A stretch of DNA of 64,000 bases, taken from contig JADJQR010000001.1 of NCBI GenBank assembly GCA_016712675.1, positions 3,038,001 through 3,102,000 on the forward strand, read 5' to 3'. The position numbers and the translations under genes are program-made. Shown piece after piece: positions 51,472-59,578 of this stretch. Source of the stretch: a bacterium (GTDB taxonomy: Bacteria; Krumholzibacteriota; Krumholzibacteriia; LZORAL124-64-63). Numbering within the stretch: position 1 is the stretch's first letter; the number at the start of each line of letters is the position of its first letter. The notes below the pieces were generated by a model. It saw only the letters and a program-made list of their open reading frames with translations. It was not told the origin of the DNA and did not search any database.

Positions 51472-52761
51472 ATGGCCAAGCTCCAGAATGCACTCGCCAA
51501 GAAGATCCCCGCCTGGCGCGACGAGATCAAGGAACTGAACAAGGTCCACGGCAGCGTCAAGATCGACACCGTGAACATCGGTCAGGCCTACGGCGGCATG
51601 CGCGGGATCAAGTGCATGGTGTGCGACACCTCGGAAGTCCCGCCGGACGAGGGCCTGCTCATCCGCGGTATCCCGGTGGGCGAGCTGACGGGCAAGACGG
51701 CCGAGGACACCTTCTACCTGCTGTGCACGGGCGAGCTGCCGAACGCCGCCGACCGCAAGGCGCTGGTCGAGGAGTTCAACGCCCGCGCCAAGGTGCCTGC
51801 CTACGTGTGGAAGATCCTCGAGGCGATGCCGAAGGACTCCCACCCGATGACGATGCTCGACACCGCCGTGCTGGCCATGCAGCGCGAGAGCGAGTTCGCC
51901 AAGGCCTACGATGCCGGCATGGCCAAGGCCGACTACTGGAAGCCCACGCTCGAGGACAGCCTGAACATGCTGGCGCGCATTCCCGTGATCGCCGCCGGCA
52001 TCTACCGCATGCGCTTCAAGAAGGGCCCGCGCATCGCCCCCAAGAAGGGCCTGACGATGGCCGAGAACTACGCGCGCATGCTGGGCATCCCGGACAAGAG
52101 CGGCGAGTTCGCCGACTGCATGCGCCTGTACCTTGTGCTGCACAGCGACCATGAGGGCGGCAACGTGTCGGCTCACGCCTGCCACGTCGTCGGCTCGGCG
52201 CTGAGCGACCCGTACTACGCCGTGTCGGCCGGACTGAACGGCCTGGCCGGCCCGCTGCACGGCCTGGCCAACCAGGAGTGCCTCGGCTGGGTGCTCGAGG
52301 TCATGAAGAAGTTCAAGGGCGTGCCGACCGACGAGCAGCTGTACAAGTTCTCGTGGGACACCCTCAACAGCGGCAAGGTCATCCCCGGCTACGGCCACGC
52401 CGTGCTGCGCATCACCGACCCGCGCTTCACCGCCTTCCGCGAGTTCGGCATGAAGCACTTCCCGGACGACCCGGTGATGTGCCTGGTCGACAAGGTCTTC
52501 AACATCGTGCCGAAGGTGCTGGTCGAGCAGGGCAAGGCCAAGGATCCCTGGCCGAACGTCGACGCCGCCAGCGGCGCGCTGCTGTACCACTACGGCCTGC
52601 GCGAGTTCTCCTACTACACGGTGCTGTTCTCGGTCTCGCGCGCGATGGGCATGGCCTCCCAGCTCATCATCAACCGCGCGATGGGCACGCCGATCGAGCG
52701 TCCCAAGAGCGTGACCACCGAGTGGATGAAGAAGCAGGCGGCGGCCGCGGCGACCGCCTGA
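51472..52761 (+). CDS. Citrate synthase (mitochondrial/type I-like)
   Basis: A 429-residue citrate synthase, which makes citrate from oxaloacetate and acetyl-CoA. The form resembles mitochondrial enzymes rather than E. coli GltA: LVLHSDHEGGNVSAHACHVV, VSAGLNGLAGPLHGLANQEC near 264, IPGYGHAVLRITDPR, and the catalytic Asp region WPNVDAASGALLYHYGL near 363. No NADH-site pattern of GltA is seen. AGGAGG lies six bases before the ATG at 51472. A possible promoter (TTGAAA, 17 bases, TAGTTT at 51297-51325) precedes it. It is followed by a nested GC hairpin, so it is probably a single-gene unit. Confidence 0.94.
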   Translation: MAKLQNALAKKIPAWRDEIKELNKVHGSVKIDTVNIGQAYGGMRGIKCMVCDTSEVPPDEGLLIRGIPVGELTGKTAEDTFYLLCTGELPNAADRKALVEEFNARAKVPAYVWKILEAMPKDSHPMTMLDTAVLAMQRESEFAKAYDAGMAKADYWKPTLEDSLNMLARIPVIAAGIYRMRFKKGPRIAPKKGLTMAENYARMLGIPDKSGEFADCMRLYLVLHSDHEGGNVSAHACHVVGSALSDPYYAVSAGLNGLAGPLHGLANQECLGWVLEVMKKFKGVPTDEQLYKFSWDTLNSGKVIPGYGHAVLRITDPRFTAFREFGMKHFPDDPVMCLVDKVFNIVPKVLVEQGKAKDPWPNVDAASGALLYHYGLREFSYYTVLFSVSRAMGMASQLIINRAMGTPIERPKSVTTEWMKKQAAAAATA

Positions 52762-52786
52762 GCGCGGCGACGGCTGCTTGAACGGG

Positions 52787-52838
52787 CGACCGCCCGGGAC
52801 GCCCCGGCACCCTGCCGGGCGCGGCCCGGGCGGTTGTC
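52787..52838 (+). terminator. Nested GC hairpin after the citrate synthase gene
   Basis: A 12-base outer stem (CGACCGCCCGGG with CCCGGGCGGTTG, one G-T wobble) encloses an inner six-base hairpin (CCCGGC/GCCGGG, 52803-52819). It starts 25 bases after the stop. No T-run follows, so termination is a guess. Confidence 0.45.
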
Positions 52839-52866
52839 GTCGGGCTCAGGCCAGCGAGGCACCCTG

Positions 52867-53115
52867 GTGACGAAGGGCAAGGAGATGCGGAGGCAACTGA
52901 AGCAGCGGATATTGGTCCTGCAGGCGGTGGCCGGCGTCGCCGTGGCCGGGGTCGCGGCCGCCGACATGGTCGGCAAGCCGGCGCGCGCGGTCGGGCTGCT
53001 CGGCCTGGCCGGCGGCATGTTCGCGGCCGGCTTGAGCTTGGGACAGGCCCTCGCGGGTCGGAAGACAACCCGGTCACAGGGCGCGGATCACAGCGCAGGC
53101 GAGGGAGCAACGTGA
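52867..53115 (+). CDS. Small membrane protein of unknown function
   Basis: An 82-residue protein with two hydrophobic stretches (ILVLQAVAGVAVAGVAAADM and AVGLLGLAGGMFAAGLSLGQ) and a charged C-terminal tail. I do not recognise a family. GTG at 52867 with GAGG upstream is the best start; an ATG at 52885 directly abuts an AAGGAG and is an alternative. It overlaps the DUF423 gene by four bases (GTGA), so the two are likely to be co-translated. Confidence 0.6.
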   Translation: MTKGKEMRRQLKQRILVLQAVAGVAVAGVAAADMVGKPARAVGLLGLAGGMFAAGLSLGQALAGRKTTRSQGADHSAGEGAT

Positions 53116-53498
53116 ACGGCACATGGTTGATGGCCGCAGCGGCGAACGGCTTTCTGGCCGTGGCACTCGGCGCCTTCGGGGCGCATGGCCTCAAGAAGTT
53201 GCTCGCAGCGGCGCCCGACGCCGCGCAGCGCCTGGAATGGTGGCAGACTGCCGCCCACTACCATCTGGCGCACGCGCTGGCCCTGGGCCTGGTCGCTGCG
53301 GTCGCGCCGCACGCCGCCGGACGACTGCCGACGGTCGCGGGCTGGCTGCTCATGGCCGGCATCGCGCTGTTCAGCGGCAGCCTCTACGCGATGACGCTGA
53401 CCGGCGTGCGGACGCTGGGCGCGGTCACCCCCGTCGGCGGGGTCTGCCTGCTGGCTGGCTGGCTATGCCTGCTGGCCGCCGGCTGGAAGCTCCGCTGA
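53112..53498 (+). CDS. DUF423 (YgdD family) membrane protein
   Basis: A 128-residue protein with four membrane segments and the DUF423 marks LAVALGAFGAHGLKKLLA, WWQTAAHYHLAHALAL and LGAVTPVGGVCLLAGWLCL. The family is widespread and of unknown function. GAGGGAG is four bases before the GTG at 53112, which overlaps the previous stop. Convergent with the serine protease gene, 12 bases away. Confidence 0.92.
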   Translation: MNGTWLMAAAANGFLAVALGAFGAHGLKKLLAAAPDAAQRLEWWQTAAHYHLAHALALGLVAAVAPHAAGRLPTVAGWLLMAGIALFSGSLYAMTLTGVRTLGAVTPVGGVCLLAGWLCLLAAGWKLR

Positions 53499-53510
53499 CG
53501 CGGCGAACGG

Positions 53511-55415
53511 TCAGTGCCCGCTGACGACCTCCTGGCGTACCTCGTGCCCCCCGGACGAGATCGCCAGCACGTACACTCCGGAAGGCAACCGGCGGCCGCC
53601 GTCGTCGCGGCCGTCCCAGGTCAGCGTGTTCTGGCCCTCGGTGCCCGCCTGCGTGCTCTCTCCGCGCACCAACCGGCCTCGCAGGTCGTACACGCGCCAA
53701 GCCAGCGTGCCCGCGGCCGGCAGCGACACGTGTACCGTGACGGCCTCCCGGAACGGGTTCGGTCCCAGGTCGACGATCGTCGGCATGGGCGCCACCGCGT
53801 CCAGAGTGATCGTTCGTGTGGCGGCGGCACCGCCGCCGGGATTGCCAAAGTCGACCACCGCCGTGTGCGTGCCGGCGCGCAGCGCGCCCGCCGACGCGGT
53901 CAAGGTCGCGGTGACGACGACCTGGCCCCCGGCCGGGACGAAGCCAGAGGCGGGCGAGACCGCGAGCCAGTCACGGTCGATAGACGTGGTGAACGACGCG
54001 ACATCCTCCCCGTCGTTGACCAGCGTGAAGTCCCAGGACGTCGGCGTGAATGGCCCGCCCACCGGCCCGCGACCGCCTGGAACATCGGCAGGAACAACGC
54101 TGAAGTCGCCAGCCGACGGGTCCAGCAGCGGCAGCGTGACCACACCCGTGCCGGCCGGGTCCAGCCAGTCGGACAATCGCGTCTCGGACGTGCCGCCGCC
54201 CTCCCATGACCCGTACAGCCGCCCGTACCAGTCGGATTCGTCGTTGCCGCAAGCGGCGTGCCCGCCGTGGAGCTGGCCGACGACTAGTTGGTCCTGGTCG
54301 AACAGCGGCGAGCCGGACGAACCTTGCTCCGTCGTGCCCAGGTCCCAGTCGACCACACGCAGGTGTGAGCCGTTGCCCGGTGAGAACTCCGCCAGGTACG
54401 ACGCCGGCAGCACCGGAGACGTCTCGAAGGAGATGCTCTTCTCGTCCACATCGGGATGGTGGATGCCCGTCGCCGAGGCGGGTGGCGTTTCGCCCCGGTT
54501 CCATCCGGCGTACTTCACGCCGAAGTTCGCGTCCGGCAGCTCGTCCAGTTCGACCAGCGTGACATCGGTGGTGGCCCAGGTGGCGCGCAGCGTGGCACCG
54601 CTGGTGAACTGGGCCAGCGAACCGCCGCCCTGCTGCCCGCAGGCCGGGCTCTCGTAGTTCCAGTAGACGACGACGGACGGGGCTCGGGACGCGCTGATCC
54701 CGCAATGGTTGGCGGTCAGGAAGTATGGCGTCCGGTCGTAGGCAGTGTTGTTGACCATCGCCCCGGTGCAAACCAGCGAGCCCCCGACCGAAACGAGGCC
54801 CACCGTGGCGATCTCGTCGCGCCAACCGTCGCCCTCGGGACAGACGACGTCGATGTTGCAGGCGCCAGATTTCACCTGCGGCGCCGTGCCGAAGTAGCGG
54901 TAGCCGCTGTTGACGAAACCCAGTTCGAGCAGAGGTTCGACCGTCGCTGCCGGTGGCACGACCAGTTCCACGACAAGTGCGTCCGTCAGCAACACCGGTG
55001 TCCACAACTCGCCGTGGTCGGCATTGTCGCCGGCGTCGAAGACCAGCGGCGGCACCTCGCCGCCCGCCGCGCGCACCGAGAGTGTGGCGCTCTCCGGCAG
55101 CCAGTAGATGGTGAACCCGAGGTTCAACGACAGCGCGCCGGGCGAAGCCACCTCCAGACGCCAGCGCCGGCTGCCGTCGGCCTGCCGCTCCCAGGTGCCG
55201 TCCTGGCCAGGCACCACGCGCACCGCCTCCGGCACGGCGTAGCGCCACGGCAGGCCGGCAACATCGCGCGCCGCGTCCTCGGCGGCGAGCTCCGCCGCCG
55301 GGGGCAGCGAAACCTCCAGGCGTCCGTCGGCGGCCCGGGCCGGCGCCCCTGCCAGCAGGATGGCGGCCGCCGCTGCGGCGACCTGGAAAGTCGGGCCTCT
55401 GCGTTGCGCGATCAT
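53511..55415 (-). CDS. Exported trypsin-like serine protease with C-terminal FlgD-like domain
   Basis: A 634-residue exported protein. After a signal peptide (FQVAAAAAAILLAGAPARAA) a beta-rich N-terminal domain (about 60-190) precedes a chymotrypsin-fold protease that resembles lysyl endopeptidase: His near 236 in YFLTANHCGISA, Asp near 283 in TTDVTLVELDE and Ser near 366 in TEQGSSGSPLFDQ, with CN and CG disulfide candidates. An Ig-like domain (LAVSPASGFVPAGGQVVV) and the FlgD-like tail (GPNPFREAVTVHVSL, LTWDGRDDGGRRLPSGVYVL) follow. ATG at 55415 has GGAGAC five bases upstream and overlaps the PAP2 stop (ATGA). Cleavage specificity is not certain. Confidence 0.92.
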   Translation of the reverse strand: MIAQRRGPTFQVAAAAAAILLAGAPARAADGRLEVSLPPAAELAAEDAARDVAGLPWRYAVPEAVRVVPGQDGTWERQADGSRRWRLEVASPGALSLNLGFTIYWLPESATLSVRAAGGEVPPLVFDAGDNADHGELWTPVLLTDALVVELVVPPAATVEPLLELGFVNSGYRYFGTAPQVKSGACNIDVVCPEGDGWRDEIATVGLVSVGGSLVCTGAMVNNTAYDRTPYFLTANHCGISASRAPSVVVYWNYESPACGQQGGGSLAQFTSGATLRATWATTDVTLVELDELPDANFGVKYAGWNRGETPPASATGIHHPDVDEKSISFETSPVLPASYLAEFSPGNGSHLRVVDWDLGTTEQGSSGSPLFDQDQLVVGQLHGGHAACGNDESDWYGRLYGSWEGGGTSETRLSDWLDPAGTGVVTLPLLDPSAGDFSVVPADVPGGRGPVGGPFTPTSWDFTLVNDGEDVASFTTSIDRDWLAVSPASGFVPAGGQVVVTATLTASAGALRAGTHTAVVDFGNPGGGAAATRTITLDAVAPMPTIVDLGPNPFREAVTVHVSLPAAGTLAWRVYDLRGRLVRGESTQAGTEGQNTLTWDGRDDGGRRLPSGVYVLAISSGGHEVRQEVVSGH

Positions 55416-56143
55416 GATGTCTCCTGTTTCGGGACGGCGGCGGCCGGCCGCACGTCCGGGTCCTCGGCGGCCACCACGGCCTGCCAGGCCAGGTACCAGC
55501 CCAGGCAGACCTGCGAAAGGTAGTGCTTGCGGTCGTGCAGGCGAGACCAGCCCGACAGCCCAGAGCCGACCCACAGCGGCAGGCGCCAGTTGCGCAGTCC
55601 GGCCGACCGGGCCGCGGTGAGCCACGGCACGGCCCCGATGAAGGCGTGGCCCGAGGCCGCGTTGTCGTGGCGGAACGGCTTCCAGTCGGGTGTCGGGACG
55701 TCGGCGCTGGGCCGGCCTGCGCCCAGCACGCGCTGGACGGTCCAGAGCATCGGCAGGCCGACCACCATCGCCTCGAAATTGGCGCGGCCCCAGCGGCTCA
55801 GTGGGCCCGAACGCCACCACGCATCGATGGCCGCGACGACGGCCCAGACCAGGAACCACGGGCGCTGGCCGCCTTCGTAGCCCACGCGCGCCACGCGCGC
55901 GGTGCTCTCCGTGCGCAGGTGCCGGTCGTTCGCGGCGGTCACCGCCTCGTCGATACCGGTATAGATGACGACGCCCGCCCCCGCCACGGCGACTCCCAGC
56001 TTGAGGAAGGCGCGACGCCCGTACCGGCGGCGCCAGTGCGCACCGGTGCCCGCGAACAGCGGCGCCATCGCGCCCCGCCGCCGGGGCAGGCCCGGCGCCA
56101 CGAGCAGCACGCACACCACGAGAAGCCCCGCCGCTACCCACAT
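55412..56143 (-). CDS. PAP2-family membrane phosphatase
   Basis: A 243-residue membrane protein with a phosphatidic-acid-phosphatase-like site spread over three motifs: GAGRPSADVPTPDWKPF (near 155), the ASGHAFIGAV form of PSGH, and SRLHDRKHYLSQV with His and Asp. Hydrophobic segments surround them, as in lipid phosphatases acting on undecaprenyl pyrophosphate or phosphatidic acid. The ATG at 56143 is preferred to a GTG at 56167. It overlaps the serine protease gene by four bases. Confidence 0.85.
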   Translation of the reverse strand: MWVAAGLLVVCVLLVAPGLPRRRGAMAPLFAGTGAHWRRRYGRRAFLKLGVAVAGAGVVIYTGIDEAVTAANDRHLRTESTARVARVGYEGGQRPWFLVWAVVAAIDAWWRSGPLSRWGRANFEAMVVGLPMLWTVQRVLGAGRPSADVPTPDWKPFRHDNAASGHAFIGAVPWLTAARSAGLRNWRLPLWVGSGLSGWSRLHDRKHYLSQVCLGWYLAWQAVVAAEDPDVRPAAAVPKQETS

Positions 56144-56195
56144 GGCCGCACCCCGTGGCTCCCGCACCGAGCCTGGACCAAGACGTGCCGCGGCC

Positions 56196-57347
56196 TCACG
56201 CTGTGTCCACCTCGGATACGAGTCGCGCCACCTCGCGCGCGAGGGCCGCCGCGCTGGTCAGCCCCGGTGACTCGATGCCGACGAGATTGACCAGCCCTTC
56301 GAGATCACCCTCCTCGCGGTGGACGACGAAGTCCGCGAAGCCCGTGGGCACGAGCTTGGGGCGCAGGCCGCTCATCGCCGGTTCGAGATCCGTGGGCTCG
56401 AGCCAGGGCAGGAAGCGGTGGGCGCCCTCCCAGAAGACATCCCGCCGCGCCGGGTCGACGCGCCAGTCGAAACCCGTGTCGCGTGGGTCGTGTTCCAGAT
56501 GCTCCACGTCCGGGCCCAGCTTCATCTGTCCGCCCAGGTCCAGGCACACGTGCACGCCCAGGCTGGCGCCGTGCGCGGGCGGCACCGGGTAGACCAGCCT
56601 GCCGACGCGTCCGTGGTGGACGCCGGCCACCGCGAAGTAGTTGCCCTTGACCAGGTGCAGCGTCCAACCGCGGGCTGCCGTGTCGACGCCGGCCAGGGCG
56701 GCCACGCGATCGGCCCACAATCCGGCCGCGTTGATGACGTGGCGGCTGGTGTGGCTCCAGCCCTCGCGTCGACCGGGGCCGGAAGCGTCGATCCGCAGGT
56801 CCCAGGCGCCGGCCCGGCGCGTCAGGCCCGTCACGCGCGCCGACGTCATCACCTGGCCGCCTCGTTCGCCGGCGAGCCGCGCCCAGGCCCGCGCGGCACC
56901 CTCCGCGTCGAAGATGCCGGTGCGGGGCGAATAGAGGGCCGCGCACGCACTCACCTGCGGTTCGAGCCGGCGCAGCTCGGCGGCATCGATCAGGCGCAGT
57001 TCCTCCGTACCGTTCTCGAGACCGCGTGCCAGGAGCTTTTCCAGGTAGGGAACTTCGGCGGGCTCGGTCGCGACGATCAGCTTCCCGCATTCACGGTAGC
57101 CGACGCCGGCATCCTCGCAGAACGGCTTCAGCAGGCGCCTCCCCTCCACGCAGAAGCGAGCCTTCAGCGATCCGGTCGGGTAGTACATGCCGCCGTGGGC
57201 GACCTCGCTGTTGCGGGAGGTCGTGCCGCGGCCCAGGCCGTCCTCCATCTCCACCAGGACCGTCGAGTACCCGGCCCCTGACAATTCCGCGGCGACGGCG
57301 CAGCCCACGATCCCCCCGCCGATGACAGTGCAGTCGATGTCGGCCAT
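56196..57347 (-). CDS. FAD-dependent oxidoreductase, L-2-hydroxyglutarate oxidase-like
   Basis: A 383-residue DAO-superfamily flavoprotein. The dinucleotide site is TVIGGGIVGCAVAAELS at 7-23, followed by TTSRNSEVAHGGMYYPTGSL near 42, GIFDAEGAARAWARLA, VINAAGLWADRVAALAG near 210 and LVGIESPGLTSAAALAREVA near 360. The HGGMYYPTGSLKA text is that of LhgO/L2HGDH, which oxidises L-2-hydroxyglutarate. Six bases separate it from the thioredoxin-fold gene upstream. Confidence 0.9.
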   Translation of the reverse strand: MADIDCTVIGGGIVGCAVAAELSGAGYSTVLVEMEDGLGRGTTSRNSEVAHGGMYYPTGSLKARFCVEGRRLLKPFCEDAGVGYRECGKLIVATEPAEVPYLEKLLARGLENGTEELRLIDAAELRRLEPQVSACAALYSPRTGIFDAEGAARAWARLAGERGGQVMTSARVTGLTRRAGAWDLRIDASGPGRREGWSHTSRHVINAAGLWADRVAALAGVDTAARGWTLHLVKGNYFAVAGVHHGRVGRLVYPVPPAHGASLGVHVCLDLGGQMKLGPDVEHLEHDPRDTGFDWRVDPARRDVFWEGAHRFLPWLEPTDLEPAMSGLRPKLVPTGFADFVVHREEGDLEGLVNLVGIESPGLTSAAALAREVARLVSEVDTA

Positions 57348-57353
57348 GTTTCC

Positions 57354-57905
57354 TCAGCGATTGCCCCGGCGCGAGAGCCAGGTGGCGTAGTCGGTGTGCT
57401 CCCAGGCCCGCGAGCCGGCATAGGTCGCCACGCGGAGGTACGAATCGGCACCGTGGTTGCCGCGCAGGACGACCAGGGACTCTCCCTGCGGCGAGATGAC
57501 AAGCAGGGCCGGTGGCTCCATGATGCCGAAATGACGCGCAACGCTCGGCGACTCCTGGAAATCGACGCGGGCGGCGACCAGGTGCTCAGCCACGTAGCGG
57601 CGTAGGCGCCGGTCCGTCCACACCTCGCGTTCGATCCGCATGGCGGGCGTGCTCCAGGAGGCCGTGAAGTAGACCAGCAGGGGCCGGTCCCGTTGCCGGG
57701 CTTCGATCTTGCCTTCGCGTAGGCCGAACCAGGCCACAGGCGGCGGGGACGCCTCGGCATCGTCAGCCGGCGCGACGGTGGCCACTGCAGCGGCCCCTGC
57801 CGAGGCACCGACCAGCACCAGTGCCGCAGCAGCCAGCGCGTGCACGAACAGGAATGTGGGCACGCGGCGCGTATGCCCGCGCTCAGAACCGCTGGATCGC
57901 GACAT
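57354..57905 (-). CDS. Exported thioredoxin-fold protein without the active-site cysteines
   Basis: A 183-residue protein with an N-terminal hydrophobic segment (FLFVHALAAAALVLVGASAG), probably a signal or anchor, and a thioredoxin fold (RDRPLLVYFTASWSTPAMRI, HLVAARVDFQESPSVARHFG, IMEPPALLVISPQGE). The place of WCGPC reads WSTPA, so it cannot do normal disulfide exchange. GGGAG sits about eight bases before the ATG. Located between the RluA-type and FAD oxidase genes. Confidence 0.82.
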   Translation of the reverse strand: MSRSSGSERGHTRRVPTFLFVHALAAAALVLVGASAGAAAVATVAPADDAEASPPPVAWFGLREGKIEARQRDRPLLVYFTASWSTPAMRIEREVWTDRRLRRYVAEHLVAARVDFQESPSVARHFGIMEPPALLVISPQGESLVVLRGNHGADSYLRVATYAGSRAWEHTDYATWLSRRGNR

Positions 57906-57921
57906 CCGGGTCTCCCATCGT

Positions 57922-58596
57922 TCACGCCGGCGGTGGCCAGGGCCAATCCGCCGGCAGGGGACATTCGAACTTCATCGCGCGCCCTCCCACCGGGTGGGCG
58001 ATCACAAGCGACAGCGCGTGCAAGGCCACGCGCTGCCCGGGCAGCCGCTTCGCGGCGCCGTACTTCACATCGCCCAGCAGCGGATGCCCGCACAGGGCCA
58101 GCTGCGCACGGATCTGGTGGCGCCGCCCGGTCTCCGGGCACACTTCGAGCAGGCTGCCTCCGGCCGCAGACTCGAGCACACGATACGCCAGTCGCGATTC
58201 GCGTCCCCCCGGGAACGGCGCCCCCTCGGCGCGGGTGACGCCCCTGGCATCGCCGGCGGCGGCGAGCCAATGCAGGAGGTCGCCGGCCGCAGGCTGAGGC
58301 CGGCGCTCGCAAACGGCAAGGTACGTCTTGTCCACGCGCTCGTCACGGAAGCAGGCCGACAGGCGGGCCGCCGCCTTGCTCGTGCGCGCCAGCACGACGA
58401 CGCCGCTCGCGTTGCGATCCAGCCGGTGCACCAGGCCCACGTAGACGTTGCCGGGCTTGGCGTAATTCTCCCGCAGCCAATCGCGGGCCAGGTCCACCAG
58501 CGACCGATCCCCGCTGGCGTCCCCCTGGGACAGCAGTCCGGCCGGCTTGGCGACCACCAGCAGGTGGTTGTCCACGTGGATGACATCCAGCGCCAT
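57922..58596 (-). CDS. RluA-family pseudouridine synthase
   Basis: A 224-residue RNA pseudouridine synthase. The catalytic Asp is near 58 in VHRLDRNASGVVVLART, the start has HVDNHLLVVAKPAGLL, and ETGRRHQIRAQLALCGHPLL and LGDVKYGA follow. It lacks the N-terminal S4 domain of RluC/RluD, like RluA and TruC. The target RNA is unknown. ATG at 58596 is preceded by GGAGAC. A predicted promoter lies 30-60 bases upstream. Confidence 0.92.
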   Translation of the reverse strand: MALDVIHVDNHLLVVAKPAGLLSQGDASGDRSLVDLARDWLRENYAKPGNVYVGLVHRLDRNASGVVVLARTSKAAARLSACFRDERVDKTYLAVCERRPQPAAGDLLHWLAAAGDARGVTRAEGAPFPGGRESRLAYRVLESAAGGSLLEVCPETGRRHQIRAQLALCGHPLLGDVKYGAAKRLPGQRVALHALSLVIAHPVGGRAMKFECPLPADWPWPPPA

Positions 58597-58624
58597 CGTC
58601 GTCTCCGGTCCTCGGGTGTCGATC

Positions 58625-58654
58625 ATTGTAGGGTGGTGCGCGCGGCCGTGACAA
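58625..58654 (-). promoter_or_regulatory. Predicted promoter of the RluA-type gene
   Basis: On the minus strand TTGTCA (58654-58649), 18 bases and TACAAT (58630-58625), about 30 bases before the start codon. The -35 box overlaps the first of three repeated ACAACC/GGTTGT segments. Confidence 0.6.
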
Positions 58655-58682
58655 CCGATGGGTTGTGGACCGGACCACAACC
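58651..58682. repeat. Three-segment inverted repeat with two possible hairpins
   Basis: ACAACC (58651-58656), GGTTGTGG (58661-58668) and CCACAACC (58675-58682). The middle segment can pair with either neighbour (six or eight base pairs), so the two hairpins exclude each other. It lies between the EamA stop and the RluA-type start and overlaps the predicted -35 box. Confidence 0.6.
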
Positions 58683-58684
58683 CG

Positions 58685-59578
58685 TCAGCGGAGTGGCCGC
58701 TCGCGCGCGGCTGCGGGACCGACGCGCGCCGTCGGACCGCCGGCCGCCCAAAGCGAAAGCGCCAGCATCACCGCACCGGCCAGGGCGCCGCCGCCGGGAG
58801 TCCGTTCGCCGAACACGAGCCAGGAGACGAGGACCGCCAACGGCACCTTCAGGTTGTTCGCAGCGCCCAGGAAGACCGGTTGCGTGCGCGCGGCACCCCG
58901 GTTCCAGAGGTGGAAGCCGGCCGCCGTCGGCAGGACGCCCAGATAAAGCACGACCAGAGCCGCGCGCGGCGTCCAGCCCGCCAGCTGCCCGGTCCCGCTG
59001 ACCAGGCCGGCCACCGGCAGTGCCAGCACCGTTGCCGCGGCAGCGCCGGCATACATCCAGGCCAACAGGGCAGCGTCCCCGACTCCGCACCGCCCGCGGA
59101 ACGCGGCGTACCGCAGCTGGCCGGCCGCGAAACAGAGGTTCGACACCTGAAGCAGCAGCACGCCCTGCCAACCCGCCCGGTCCGGTCCGGCCCGCCAGGT
59201 GAGCAGCCCCGCGCCGCCGACCGCCAGGAGGGCCGCCGCGGCTGCCCGCCAGCGCACCGGTCCGGCCGGCAGGCGCGCCAGGAGCACGACGTACAGGGGC
59301 GTGAACACCGTCAGCAGCGCAACCTGCCAGGCGGCCAGCCAGCGGAACGACGCCACGTAGAGGACATACATGAGGCCGAACTGCACCGTGCCCAGGGCCA
59401 CCGCCTCCAGCCGGATCCGCCGCGGCACGGACGTGCGCAGCGCGAACGGCAGGAACACGGCCGCGGCCACCACCAGGCGCGCGGCAGCCACAGCCCACGG
59501 CGACAGCCCTGCCAATTCGCCCTTGATCAGGCCGAAAGAGAAGGCCCACAGGAGCGAAGCGGCCAGCAGCGACGGCAC
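58685..59578 (-). CDS. EamA/DMT-family transporter
   Basis: A 297-residue drug/metabolite transporter with about ten membrane helices in two EamA repeats (LLAASLLWAFSFGLIKGELA at the start; LLLQVSNLCFAAGQLRYAAF near 155; FLGAANNLKVPLAVLVSWLV near 245). The substrate is unknown. GTG at 59578 shares one base with the stop of the upstream peptidase gene (TAGTG), so it is probably read by reinitiation. Confidence 0.9.
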   Translation of the reverse strand: MPSLLAASLLWAFSFGLIKGELAGLSPWAVAAARLVVAAAVFLPFALRTSVPRRIRLEAVALGTVQFGLMYVLYVASFRWLAAWQVALLTVFTPLYVVLLARLPAGPVRWRAAAAALLAVGGAGLLTWRAGPDRAGWQGVLLLQVSNLCFAAGQLRYAAFRGRCGVGDAALLAWMYAGAAAATVLALPVAGLVSGTGQLAGWTPRAALVVLYLGVLPTAAGFHLWNRGAARTQPVFLGAANNLKVPLAVLVSWLVFGERTPGGGALAGAVMLALSLWAAGGPTARVGPAAARERPLR

